From: Pseudomonadota bacterium
GTDB taxonomy: Bacteria; Bdellovibrionota; Bacteriovoracia; Bacteriovoracales; Bacteriovoracaceae
Direction of reading: 5' to 3'
DNA: 12,799 nt
NCBI GenBank assembly: GCA_023432655.1
Contig: JAEYUK010000268.1
Coordinates: 1 to 12,799, forward strand
Shown here: positions 1-8,000 of the stretch, piece by piece
Layout of the letters: each line of letters begins with the position of its first letter
Position numbering within the stretch: position 1 is the stretch's first letter
Translations under genes and position numbers: made by a program
Notes under the pieces: generated by a model
Seen by the model: the letters and a program-made list of their open reading frames with translations, nothing else
The model's database searches: none
Told to the model about the DNA's origin: nothing

Positions 1-100
1 CTTTAAGATCGCAGCCCCACTGAGAGAAGAGATTGATTAAAGCAAACCCGGTTTTCCCTAAACCTACGACCAGGATTTTCTTCCCTTTATATTTTTCCAT
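1..100 (-). CDS. murD: MurD, N-terminal fragment (UDP-MurNAc-L-alanine--D-glutamate ligase), cut by window edge
   Basis: Only the first 33 codons are present; the gene runs off the left edge. MurD adds D-glutamate to UDP-MurNAc-L-alanine in the cytoplasm. The visible protein starts MEKYKGKKILVVGLGKTG, a beta strand followed by the glycine-rich loop (VGLGKTG, residues 12-18) that opens the nucleotide-sugar binding domain of MurD. The ATG at 98-100 is preceded by a clear AAGGAG about 6 bases upstream. It lies 19 bases after mraY, and mraY-murD is the standard order in dcw clusters, which supports the call as much as the short sequence does. No catalytic residue is visible in this fragment. Confidence 0.85.
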   Translation of the reverse strand, partial: MEKYKGKKILVVGLGKTGFALINLFSQWGCDLK

Positions 101-119
101 AAAAGCTCCTTAAATTTCT

Positions 120-1196
120 TTATCTTAACTTCAAAGTGGCCAATGCAAGAATTGCCAAAATTAAACTGATGATCCAAAAACGAACAATGACTTTAGTCTC
201 AGGCCAGCCTTTTAACTCAAAGTGGTGATGAATAGGGGCCATTTTAAAAATGCGCTTACCCCGAGTTTTAAAAGACGCTACCTGGAGAATCACAGAAACG
301 GCTTCGATGACGAAAACCCCGCCGATTAAGACAAACAAAAATTCGTTCTTAGTCAAAACAGCAATGGTTCCAAGACTGCCCCCCAGCGAGAGAGAACCTA
401 CATCTCCCATAAAAATCTCTGCAGGGTAGGCATTATACCATAAAAATCCAACTCCGGCGCCAATGATTGCCGAAACTAAAACTAATAACTCACCAACATC
501 TGGGATGTGCGGGATCAGTAAGTAGTTCGCTAATTCAATGTGGCCTGCCAGATAGGAGAGAAATCCTAGTGTCGCAGCAGAAACGATTGTCGGGCCAATG
601 GCCAGACCATCTAATCCATCTGTTAAATTCAGGGCATTAGATGACCCAACGATAACAAAAGCTGCAAATGGTACATAGAACCAGCCAATATCCATCACAG
701 CATCTTTAACAAAAGGGATGTAAACTTTGGAATCAGTTATTCCAAATTTAATCATAAGGTAACTAGCTAAAAGGGCAGTGGAGAACTGCCATAGAAGCTT
801 TTGACGTGCACTGACACCTTTAGTGTTCTTCTTTAAAACCTTTAAGTAGTCATCAAGACCACCTAAGAAGAAAAAAGAGATTGTAACGAACAATGCCAAT
901 AAAAAAGGAATTGAAACAAAATTCCCACAGATGGCACAGGCAATAAAAGCGCTACCTAAAATGAAAACACCACCAAAAGTTGGTGTTCCCTTTTTCTTTT
1001 TGTGACTTTCGGGACCTTCTTCTCGAATAGTTTGCCCAAACTGCCTTAATTTCATTAAAGCGATGAAGCGTTTCCCCCAAAGGATTGAAACCAGGGTGGC
1101 CACGATGAAGGCGAGGAATGACCTAAAAGTTATGTATTTAAAGACGTTGAATAATTGAAAGTCGTGACTTAGCGGGTAAAGCCAATGATACAGCAT
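120..1196 (-). CDS. mraY: MraY, phospho-N-acetylmuramoyl-pentapeptide transferase
   Basis: Integral membrane enzyme that moves phospho-MurNAc-pentapeptide from UDP onto undecaprenyl phosphate, making lipid I at the inner membrane. The 358-residue protein has the usual family length and about ten hydrophobic segments. Family motifs are present: the Asp pair D115-D116 in GGLDDYLKVLKKNTKG, NLTDGLDGLA (D193, D196), FMGDVGS (D265) and the HHHFELKG loop at about 323-330 near the C-terminus. The ATG at 1196 has AAAGGG about 6 bases upstream, but that site lies inside an inverted repeat that fills most of the 25-base gap after murF (see separate entry). Downstream murD follows after 19 bases. Nothing looks broken. 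Confidence 0.97.
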   Translation of the reverse strand: MLYHWLYPLSHDFQLFNVFKYITFRSFLAFIVATLVSILWGKRFIALMKLRQFGQTIREEGPESHKKKKGTPTFGGVFILGSAFIACAICGNFVSIPFLLALFVTISFFFLGGLDDYLKVLKKNTKGVSARQKLLWQFSTALLASYLMIKFGITDSKVYIPFVKDAVMDIGWFYVPFAAFVIVGSSNALNLTDGLDGLAIGPTIVSAATLGFLSYLAGHIELANYLLIPHIPDVGELLVLVSAIIGAGVGFLWYNAYPAEIFMGDVGSLSLGGSLGTIAVLTKNEFLFVLIGGVFVIEAVSVILQVASFKTRGKRIFKMAPIHHHFELKGWPETKVIVRFWIISLILAILALATLKLR

Positions 1197-1221
1197 GTTT
1201 ATCCCTTTAAAAAAGATAAAC
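1197..1221 (-). promoter_or_regulatory. Hairpin covering the mraY ribosome binding site
   Basis: The whole murF-mraY gap is an inverted repeat. On the minus strand GTTTATC and GATAAAC are perfect 7-base arms. The 11 bases between them (UUUUUUAAAGG) could extend the stem by two U-G and two U-A pairs, leaving a 3-base loop. The Shine-Dalgarno-like AAAGGGA lies in the 3' half, so folding would hide it. The repeat starts right after the murF TAA and ends right before the mraY ATG, so a ribosome finishing murF would melt it. I infer a translational coupling device. The stem is AT-rich and weak, and chance cannot be excluded. Confidence 0.45.
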
Positions 1222-2619
1222 TTAAGTTATATCGAACAAAGACTCCAATTGTAAAGAGCGAGACCCTTTTATAAAGTGAATAGGGAATTTCTTAAGACAA
1301 TCCTCTCTGTACTCATTCTTGAAAGCAGCACTCGAAGCCTTCATTTGCCCCTGAGGATTACCCTTGGCGTAGTACTGAGAGAACCGACCCACAAAATACA
1401 CATGTGTGAAGCCAAGTTCTTTCACAAACTGACCGACTTCCTCATGATACTGGGCAGTTGTATCACCCAATTCATTCATGTCCCCTAGCACAATACATGC
1501 ATCTTCCATCTTATGGCCCTGACTAAGTACACTTTCCTTGAAGCCCATGAGGGCAGCTTTCATAGAAGATGGATTTGCATTATAGGCGTCCAAATAAACC
1601 GCTTTATTCTCAAACTTAATCCACTCAGAACGATTCTTCGTTGGACGAAAATTCTTACACGCCTCAATAAGACTCTCTCTGTGCTCAGGATAAAAGTGTT
1701 GAGCAATGAACAGACAGGTAATGAGGTTGAGTTTATTATGTTTTCCGGTGATATGAGGATTAGTGGCCTTTAAAGCCTGATCCTTAAAGATCAGCTGGGC
1801 CCCATCAGTTAAATATGTAATCTTGGCCATGGCAGAAGTTTCTTCGCCATACGTGATAGATCCATCAGTAGGTTTTAACTGTTTTAAAAATTTATCATCC
1901 TGATTAATGAGGTAAAAGCCTTTACCTGCGGTAACTTCTTTTACAGCGTGATAGAGATATCCTTCTTCTTCAAAAACTTTTTCTTCAGTTCCAAAAAACT
2001 CCAGGTGAGTGGCTCCGATATTTGTCGTAAGTCCGGCATTGGGTCCGGCAATATCACAAAGAACTTTTATTTCACCAGGGTGGTTACTTCCTAATTCAAG
2101 AACAACGAACTGAGTATTCTCAGAAACATCCAGCAAGGTAAGCGGAACCCCAAGATGATTGTTATTATTCTTTTCCGTTGCAACGATTTTTCCCGGCAAC
2201 ACTTCTTTAAGAATAAAAGAAAGCATCTCTTTATGAGTTGTCTTTCCATTTGAACCAGAGATGGCAAAAACGGTATTTCTAGGATCTTTTCTTTTCCATT
2301 CTTTTATATGGTGATGAGAAATCTCCTGAAGAAAGGTAATACTATCCGAAACAGGGATAAACTCAGTTTGCGGGTATTTAATTTCCAGACTTTTAACTTT
2401 TTCCAGGTTCTCGAAACTCGTCTGATAAAAAATAACAGGACACCGGGCCTCAAGAAGAGAATCAATTAAATCCAGCGGATTAACCTTAGCTCCAGGTATG
2501 GCAACAAAAGCGGAAGGATCCTTATATTTTCTACTGTCAGTACAAAATGTCATATGACCAGAAGTTGCAACTGGTTTAAGTACAGAAGGGCATGCCTTTG
2601 TCAGGGCCAGGTTAATCAT
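1222..2619 (-). CDS. murF: MurF, UDP-MurNAc-tripeptide--D-alanyl-D-alanine ligase
   Basis: Cytoplasmic ATP-dependent ligase that adds D-Ala-D-Ala to UDP-MurNAc-tripeptide, the last soluble step before MraY. The 465-residue protein shows the three-domain Mur ligase layout: an N-terminal UDP-binding part with the classic DSR motif (residues 28-30), the central ATPase with P-loop GSNGKTT (122-128), and a C-terminal domain with YLDAYNANPSSM and GDMNELGD, both typical of MurF rather than MurC, D or E. Its ATG shares one base with the murE stop (TAATG), with AAGGA about 7 bases upstream, so translation is probably coupled to murE. mraY follows after a 25-base hairpin-forming gap. Confidence 0.96.
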   Translation of the reverse strand: MINLALTKACPSVLKPVATSGHMTFCTDSRKYKDPSAFVAIPGAKVNPLDLIDSLLEARCPVIFYQTSFENLEKVKSLEIKYPQTEFIPVSDSITFLQEISHHHIKEWKRKDPRNTVFAISGSNGKTTHKEMLSFILKEVLPGKIVATEKNNNNHLGVPLTLLDVSENTQFVVLELGSNHPGEIKVLCDIAGPNAGLTTNIGATHLEFFGTEEKVFEEEGYLYHAVKEVTAGKGFYLINQDDKFLKQLKPTDGSITYGEETSAMAKITYLTDGAQLIFKDQALKATNPHITGKHNKLNLITCLFIAQHFYPEHRESLIEACKNFRPTKNRSEWIKFENKAVYLDAYNANPSSMKAALMGFKESVLSQGHKMEDACIVLGDMNELGDTTAQYHEEVGQFVKELGFTHVYFVGRFSQYYAKGNPQGQMKASSAAFKNEYREDCLKKFPIHFIKGSRSLQLESLFDIT

Positions 2620-3977
2620 TACTGTTCCTTACTCAAAAAACTTTCAATTTCTCTAATGTCACTATAAGGGTGTTTTACTCCCTGCTTAAGAATATAGTCC
2701 TCATGACCCTTGCCCGCCAGTAGAAGAATTTCATTCTCCGTTAAAGCATTGAGGGCCTTCTTAACTGCTTCCGGACGCTCAACTATTTTTTCATAACGAT
2801 TTGAGCTCATCCCTTCTGTAATATCATCAATAATTCTCGCAGGATCTTCTGAGCGAGGATTGTCACTGGTGACATAAACATAGTCGGCCCAGGTTTCAGC
2901 AATCTTTCCCATGACCGGGCGTTTGCTCCGATCTCGGTCACCGCCGCAACCAAAGAGTATCTTGAGTGCATGAGTGGGAAATGCCGCTTTTATTCCCTTA
3001 CATATATTATCCAAGGCGTCCGGAGTGTGAGCAAAATCCACAATAAGGTAATTGCTCTTATAAGGCTTAATATAGAAGCGACCATCAGGCGGAATGATCT
3101 TTTCAAAAACATCCGGAACTTTAATCCCCCAAGTCTTCTCGACAATTCCCACCGCTACTTCCAGATTGTTACGATTAAAATCAGTAGAGAAAAAAAGAGG
3201 AAGATTACCTTCTAGCACAGGCGCCTGTTGGACTTTAGAAGTTATTTTCGAAAGCCTACGAAAGAGTTCTTGCTGCTCTGTGGGTAACAATATTTTTGCA
3301 TCATCTTTAAGATAATTGAACATTAAAACTTTCGCGGCAAAATACTCTTCCATTGTCTGATGGTAGTCCAGATGATCTTGAGAAAAGGAGAGCCATCCAC
3401 CCATATCAAAATGGAGTCCATAAAGACGATCTTGTTTTAAGGCATGGGAGCTAGCTTCCAGGACACAGAAATCTTTATCTTGACCATAGTTATATAAGAA
3501 CTTTCTAAGATCAATAAAGCTTGGGGTAGTAAGTCCAAAATCACATTTTGTCTGATGATTTTCGCGAACACCAAGTGTTCCAATACTCATACCTTTCTTA
3601 CCGCATAATTCTCCCAACTGAAGTACAAGATCAGCAGTGGTCGTTTTTCCATTGGTCCCGGTAATAGCAATAAGCTTCATTGGAGGAAGCGGGTAGAGAA
3701 TATCGAGAATGGCTTTTTGAATTTCGGGCCAACGACTTTCAGAAATAACCGAACTATTCATCGGTCTTGAAGGATGGTCCGTATTTACTATCAGCCAGGC
3801 ATACTGAGCGCGATCTATTCTTTCACGAAATTGCTCCTGGCCTTTTTCAGTCTCAGGGATGCGGTAGAATAAAATAGATTCATGTGTAGAATTCTGGGTA
3901 GCCCAATGAATATCCTTTATCGTTAACGGTGGCAGGACTTCTTGTAAAATTGTGTTAAGCGTTTGTTCATTCAGCAT
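2619..3977 (-). CDS. murE: MurE, UDP-MurNAc-L-alanyl-D-glutamate--meso-diaminopimelate ligase
   Basis: Cytoplasmic Mur ligase that adds the third residue of the stem peptide. Visible motifs, numbered from the chosen start: P-loop GTNGKTT (107-113), EYFAAK with the lysine (K216) that is carbamylated in the family, VDFAHTPD (313-320), DNPRSEDP (372-379) and GKGHE (422-426). DNPR is the signature of meso-DAP-specific MurE, which fits a Gram-negative wall. I chose the ATG at 3977 (452 residues); an in-frame TTG at 3992 would add five residues but has no better ribosome binding site. The gene overlaps the ftsI end by 11 bases. Oddity: the N-terminal DSR...GDLF motif expected near residue 28 is replaced by QNSTHESILFYRI (see findings). 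Confidence 0.95.
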   Translation of the reverse strand: MLNEQTLNTILQEVLPPLTIKDIHWATQNSTHESILFYRIPETEKGQEQFRERIDRAQYAWLIVNTDHPSRPMNSSVISESRWPEIQKAILDILYPLPPMKLIAITGTNGKTTTADLVLQLGELCGKKGMSIGTLGVRENHQTKCDFGLTTPSFIDLRKFLYNYGQDKDFCVLEASSHALKQDRLYGLHFDMGGWLSFSQDHLDYHQTMEEYFAAKVLMFNYLKDDAKILLPTEQQELFRRLSKITSKVQQAPVLEGNLPLFFSTDFNRNNLEVAVGIVEKTWGIKVPDVFEKIIPPDGRFYIKPYKSNYLIVDFAHTPDALDNICKGIKAAFPTHALKILFGCGGDRDRSKRPVMGKIAETWADYVYVTSDNPRSEDPARIIDDITEGMSSNRYEKIVERPEAVKKALNALTENEILLLAGKGHEDYILKQGVKHPYSDIREIESFLSKEQ

Positions 3978-5886
3978 AAGTAGGGGCTTCAAATTGCAGT
4001 CTTAGGGTCATTTCGCCATCGGCTTGTGTACCCGGTGTGATCGACTGCTTTGTTACCACGCCGAATCCAGTGATTTGAATAGAAAGATTTCTATCCTCAG
4101 CAAGTTGTAGAGCACTCGCTTTATCAAGACCGGTAAAATCAGGAATGAATCCAGGAGCAAAGTAACGGGTTTGTTGAGCTTGTTGAATTTTTACTTCATC
4201 AAGATTTTTAGTGTTTGATTTTTCATCGTACTTTGCAAATTGAGCAAAATCTTTTTTCTTATAAAGAATATATTGGGTAATCTTCTTAAAAATTGGACCC
4301 GCGACTTTTCCACCATAGTAACCATTCTTAGTTGGATTATCGACGTAGGCCATAACAACAAACTTTCTATTCACATTGACAGGAAAACCCACAAAAGATG
4401 GGATATAACCCGAGTAACCACCAGTTGGTGAAACCCGTTGTGCAGTTCCCGTTTTACCTGCAATCACGTAGTGAGGAATTTTGGCAAACTTCCCAGTACC
4501 TTCTTCCACGGCCCCAACCAGCATGCGGGCCACATCATTGGCCGTCTTCTCTGAAATAATTCTATTCTCAGGTTTTAGCTGACTTTCATCTGTACGAATC
4601 AGAGTAGGCTTCACTAAATAGCCACCGTTCGCAATAACAGCATAAGATCGAAGCATCTGGATCGCAGTCGTCGCAATCCCTTGGCCAAAACTTATGTTAC
4701 TTAAAGTGAGTGGCCGTACTTTATCTGTGGCCTTATGAGAAAGAATACCTTTTGATTCCCCATTCATTTCAATACCGGTCTTTTTAGGAATCTCAAACTT
4801 ATCCAGAGTTTCTTTAAGCTTTGGGTACTTTAAGCTAAATGCAATTTTAGTGGTCCCAACGTTAGAGCTAAACTTTAAAATATCAGATACTGATAGCCAC
4901 TCGAACTTCTCATGGGATTCAGCTTCTGATACCCAGTGGTTTTGAACCCGAATTTTTCCATATTCACAGAAAAACTTGGTTTCCGGGGTAGCTATTTTAT
5001 TTTCCAGGGCGGAAACGATGGTTATGGGTTTCATAATTGAGCCAGGCTCAAAGGGGTCGGTAACAAAAGCGAGCTTTCGATACTCCTGCGGAAAAGTGGA
5101 AGCCTTGTTGGGATCAAATGATGGATAATTAGCGATGGCGAGAATTTCTCCCGTTTCCGCATCCATGACACCTGCACCCCCACGAAGTGCACTATGAAGA
5201 GTTACTTGCTCTTTCAGATAACTTTCCAGCGCCCCTTGGATATCTTTATCAATCGATAAATGCACATCCGGTGATTCCACTTCGGAAGCCTTGGTCTCAT
5301 ATTTAATCGGCCGTCCCTTAGCATCTCTGATGTATTTAACAACTTGCGGTTTACCTTTCAGTTGAGAATTCAGACTGTTTTCCAACCCTGCTAAACCGGT
5401 ATTGTCTACTCCCACATAACCCAGGGTCTGAGCGAGTAGTTCACGATTCGGATAAACTCTTTGAGAGTGAGATTCGTGAAAGATTCCCTCTAACTTTTTT
5501 ATTCTTTTAATTTGTTCTTCATTCAGATGAATTCTGCGTGCGAGCCAGGTATAGCGGGTTCTCTTCTGAACTTTGTTCTTAAGGCTTTGATAAGTGAGTT
5601 CAGGAACAATCTCTGAGAGTTTTTTTAATTGTTGATAGAACTCATTATTCTTATTCTTAGGGATAGTGAAAATGTTATACACATGAACGTTAATCGCTAA
5701 CGGGTTTCCGTTACGATCAAAAATATTACCACGATTTGGGTATTCTTTAACTTCACGAATAAATTGAGATTTAGCATAGGCAATAAGCTTCGATTTATTC
5801 ACAACCTGAATATAAAAAGCTTTGCTTAAAACCACAGCAAATAAAAAGCCGAAAACAATAAAGCTAAAAAAGATACGATTTTTCAA
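3967..5886 (-). CDS. ftsI: FtsI/PBP3-type class B penicillin-binding protein with C-terminal PASTA domain
   Basis: Septal peptidoglycan transpeptidase, anchored in the inner membrane with its catalytic domain in the periplasm. Residues 5-21 form a single membrane anchor. The class B dimerisation motif RGNIFDRNGNPLA lies at 52-64. All three transpeptidase motifs are present: S283-I-M-K286, S340-S-N342 and K478-T-G480. Residues about 580-636 look like one PASTA domain (PDFTGLDKASALQLAE...SITPGT), absent from E. coli FtsI but common in Gram-positive and deltaproteobacterial homologues. Total length is 639 residues. The start is a TTG at 5884-5886 overlapping the ftsL stop as TTGA, with AGGTG 4 bases upstream; no internal Met would keep the membrane anchor. 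Its position between ftsL and murE supports a division role. Confidence 0.95.
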   Translation of the reverse strand: MKNRIFFSFIVFGFLFAVVLSKAFYIQVVNKSKLIAYAKSQFIREVKEYPNRGNIFDRNGNPLAINVHVYNIFTIPKNKNNEFYQQLKKLSEIVPELTYQSLKNKVQKRTRYTWLARRIHLNEEQIKRIKKLEGIFHESHSQRVYPNRELLAQTLGYVGVDNTGLAGLENSLNSQLKGKPQVVKYIRDAKGRPIKYETKASEVESPDVHLSIDKDIQGALESYLKEQVTLHSALRGGAGVMDAETGEILAIANYPSFDPNKASTFPQEYRKLAFVTDPFEPGSIMKPITIVSALENKIATPETKFFCEYGKIRVQNHWVSEAESHEKFEWLSVSDILKFSSNVGTTKIAFSLKYPKLKETLDKFEIPKKTGIEMNGESKGILSHKATDKVRPLTLSNISFGQGIATTAIQMLRSYAVIANGGYLVKPTLIRTDESQLKPENRIISEKTANDVARMLVGAVEEGTGKFAKIPHYVIAGKTGTAQRVSPTGGYSGYIPSFVGFPVNVNRKFVVMAYVDNPTKNGYYGGKVAGPIFKKITQYILYKKKDFAQFAKYDEKSNTKNLDEVKIQQAQQTRYFAPGFIPDFTGLDKASALQLAEDRNLSIQITGFGVVTKQSITPGTQADGEMTLRLQFEAPTYAE

Positions 5887-6203
5887 TCAGCACCTGGAAT
5901 TAAAATGATCTGTTCCGGCCCCGGTTCTTTCAAATCGTAGCGGGTCGCAAATTCACGAAGTCGCGGGACTGACATTTCTCGGGCGCGCTGGGCCTTTAGT
6001 TCTTTATTTCTAATAGTACTTTTATGTATATCGTCGTTGATATTGTTGAGAAGATACGCCTGTTCGATTCCCTTCATGCGAAAACCAACAAACAAAATGG
6101 CCAGCGTTGTAAAAGTCAGAGTAAAAGGCAAAGCTTTAGGATTGAATAGAAAATCCAATAACCGATTATTAAATTTTAAACGACCTTTTTTTCTTAGTGC
6201 CAT
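5883..6203 (-). CDS. ftsL: FtsL-like cell division protein
   Basis: Small bitopic division protein of 106 residues. A basic N-terminus (ALRKKGRLKFNNR) is followed by one membrane segment at about residues 24-42 and a charged, probably coiled-coil periplasmic stretch (about 46-80), then a short tail with a YDLKEPGPEQIILIP pattern seen in many FtsL proteins. FtsL forms a complex with FtsB and FtsQ that activates FtsW/FtsI. Sequence conservation in this family is low, so the call rests on size, topology and position between rsmH and ftsI. The ATG at 6203 is chosen over the adjacent TTG because a strong AGGGAGGG ends 3 bases before it. The gene overlaps the rsmH end by 35 bases and its TGA overlaps the ftsI TTG. 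Confidence 0.85.
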   Translation of the reverse strand: MALRKKGRLKFNNRLLDFLFNPKALPFTLTFTTLAILFVGFRMKGIEQAYLLNNINDDIHKSTIRNKELKAQRAREMSVPRLREFATRYDLKEPGPEQIILIPGAD

Positions 6204-7146
6204 CAACCCTCCCTAGTTGAGACTCTCGTTGTAATAGGCGAAGTTTGGCACTTCGAGAACGCGAGTTTTGTGACAGCTCTTCTTCCGTGGCTGTGAGTGG
6301 CTTCTTAGTTAAAATTGTAGCAGGAAAATCTTCTTTCTCCACTATTTCTTTAAAAGTGTGTTTTACAATTCTATCTTCCAAAGAATGGAAACTGATGACG
6401 GCGAGTACCCCGCCTTCTGCCAGATACGGCAACAGTTTTGGTAAAGTATTTTCTAAGACGGTAAGTTCTTCGTTAACAGCGATTCTTAGCGCCTGAAAAG
6501 AGCGGGTAGCGGGATGAGTTTTTCCGTGACGATCTTTCGGGGGATAGGCATGGAAACAGATGTCCTCTAGTTCCCCGGTGGTTTCAATTTTCTTTTTCTG
6601 GCGAAGCTCGCAAATACGGGCCGCAATTTTTCGAGAAAGCCGTTCCTCCCCGTAATTAAAAAGAATATCAGCGATTTCCTTCTCAGAAAGAGTGTTTAGA
6701 AGGTCGGCAGCAGTTGGAATATTATTGTCCCCATAGTTCATCCGCATATCTAAAGGGGCATCGGCGCGGAAACTAAAACCTCGCTCCATCTTATCAAACT
6801 GATGCGAAGAAACCCCCAGATCCATTAAAATCCCTGCAAATTTTCCATGCATTTGGTTTTTTTCACACCAATCCGGAAATTCTTGAAAGTTCATAGGTAG
6901 TAAGTGAACCTTTCCCTCTTTGCCCCTATGGCGGATATTTTCTTCACCATTTTTTAAGGCATCAGGATCTTGGTCGGTCGAATACACTGTAGAACCGGCC
7001 ACGTGGTCCGATAGCGCGAAGGTATGTCCACCGGCCCCAAAAGTGAGGTCAGCAAATATAAGAGAGCCAGATGCTTTAGATCCAAGCTCTAAAGCATCCA
7101 GACATTCTTTTAACATTACAGAGTAGTGGGACAGGTATTCGGTCAT
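6169..7146 (-). CDS. rsmH: RsmH (MraW), 16S rRNA cytosine-1402 N4-methyltransferase
   Basis: SAM-dependent methyltransferase that makes the N4-methyl mark on C1402 of 16S rRNA in the decoding centre. The 325-residue protein shows family motifs in order: HYSVMLKECLDAL near the start, the SAM-binding DLTFGAGGHT (33-42), DLGVSSHQ (109-116) followed by RGFSFRADAPLDMRM, then PATRSFQALRIAVNEEL and FHSLEDRIVK. The ATG overlaps the mtnP stop as ATGA; the nearest purine-rich site (GGAAG) is rather far upstream, so coupling to mtnP is likely. rsmH normally starts the dcw cluster after mraZ; here no mraZ is present and mtnP precedes it. Its end overlaps ftsL by 35 bases. Confidence 0.97.
   Translation of the reverse strand: MTEYLSHYSVMLKECLDALELGSKASGSLIFADLTFGAGGHTFALSDHVAGSTVYSTDQDPDALKNGEENIRHRGKEGKVHLLPMNFQEFPDWCEKNQMHGKFAGILMDLGVSSHQFDKMERGFSFRADAPLDMRMNYGDNNIPTAADLLNTLSEKEIADILFNYGEERLSRKIAARICELRQKKKIETTGELEDICFHAYPPKDRHGKTHPATRSFQALRIAVNEELTVLENTLPKLLPYLAEGGVLAVISFHSLEDRIVKHTFKEIVEKEDFPATILTKKPLTATEEELSQNSRSRSAKLRLLQRESQLGRVDGTKKKRSFKI
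6207..6214 (-). promoter_or_regulatory. Strong ribosome binding site of ftsL, inside rsmH
   Basis: AGGGAGGG on the minus strand, followed by TTG and then ATG. It ends directly before the TTG, too close to serve it, but 3 bases before the ATG at 6203, so it decides the ftsL start. It lies within the last codons of rsmH, meaning ftsL has its own initiation site rather than relying only on coupling. Confidence 0.75.
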
Positions 7147-7991
7147 TTTTTTAAGATTACTTCCAGAATTTCTTTATGCTCTGGTTTATGAAGGGAGGAG
7201 TCGGTCATTACTGCGTACTCATTTTCTGGAACAAAAGAGACCGGATTCTTAACCAAATCTGGAATAGCTTCCATTACAAATTTTTGGGCAGAAACATAAT
7301 TGGATTTCATAACATCCATGATTTCCTGAACAGTACAATGCTCTTCTTTCCATCCATCGTAATCAGTCACCATGGCAACTGTGGCGTAGGCCATGCCGGC
7401 TTCTTTGGCAAGGAAAGCTTCTGGAACGTTGGTCATACCAATAACTGACGCCCCAAAACTTTTATAAAGCTTAGACTCAGCTCTGGTAGAAAACTGCGGT
7501 CCTTCGATACAAATATAACTTCCACCTAAATGGGAAGTCACACCGGCACGTTGGCATGCCTGATAAAGCCTTTTTTGTAGAGCTGGCTCAACTGGATCGG
7601 CAACTGAGACGTGGCCAACAACACCAGAATCAAAAAAGCTTCTTTTTCTTAAGCCTTTAGTCCAATCAATAAACTGATCAATTAAAACGAAGTGGCGAGG
7701 AGCATATTCTTCCTGAAGTGAACCGACTGCAGAAATACTTACGATGGTAGTTACACCAAGTTTTTTTAGAGCAAAAATATTAGCACGGTAATTTACTTCA
7801 CTTGGAGTGAAGTGATGTCCATGACCATGGCGAGGTAGAAAGTAGAAAGAATTTCCTTCTACTTCGCACTCCATAATTTCAGCACTAGGGCTTCCGAAAG
7901 GAGTTTCCACCTGTATTTTATTTTTTACCGTAATGCCTTCTAATTTATAGATGCCACTACCGCCGATGACGGCAACCTTAATACCGGCCAT
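7143..7991 (-). CDS. mtnP: MtnP, S-methyl-5'-thioadenosine phosphorylase
   Basis: Cytosolic enzyme that splits methylthioadenosine with phosphate into adenine and methylthioribose-1-phosphate, salvaging the by-product of polyamine and other SAM-using reactions. The 282-residue protein has the phosphate-binding GGSGIY (10-15) and RHGHGHHFTPSEVNYRAN (54-71). GMTNVPEA (185-192) and the TDYDGW aspartates (D210, D212) favour 6-aminopurine (MTA) over guanosine-type substrates of the related purine nucleoside phosphorylases. A strong AAGGAGG lies 4 bases before the ATG and overlaps the stop region of the dksA-like gene, 9 bases upstream. The end overlaps rsmH by 4 bases. Placement in front of a dcw cluster is unusual. 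Confidence 0.93.
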   Translation of the reverse strand: MAGIKVAVIGGSGIYKLEGITVKNKIQVETPFGSPSAEIMECEVEGNSFYFLPRHGHGHHFTPSEVNYRANIFALKKLGVTTIVSISAVGSLQEEYAPRHFVLIDQFIDWTKGLRKRSFFDSGVVGHVSVADPVEPALQKRLYQACQRAGVTSHLGGSYICIEGPQFSTRAESKLYKSFGASVIGMTNVPEAFLAKEAGMAYATVAMVTDYDGWKEEHCTVQEIMDVMKSNYVSAQKFVMEAIPDLVKNPVSFVPENEYAVMTDSSLHKPEHKEILEVILKK

Positions 7992-8000
7992 ACAGCCTCC

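Noticed and set aside
1276..1773. Two plus-strand ORFs (70 and 86 codons) opposite murF
   Set aside because: They lie antisense within a well supported murF and show no protein-like pattern of their own.
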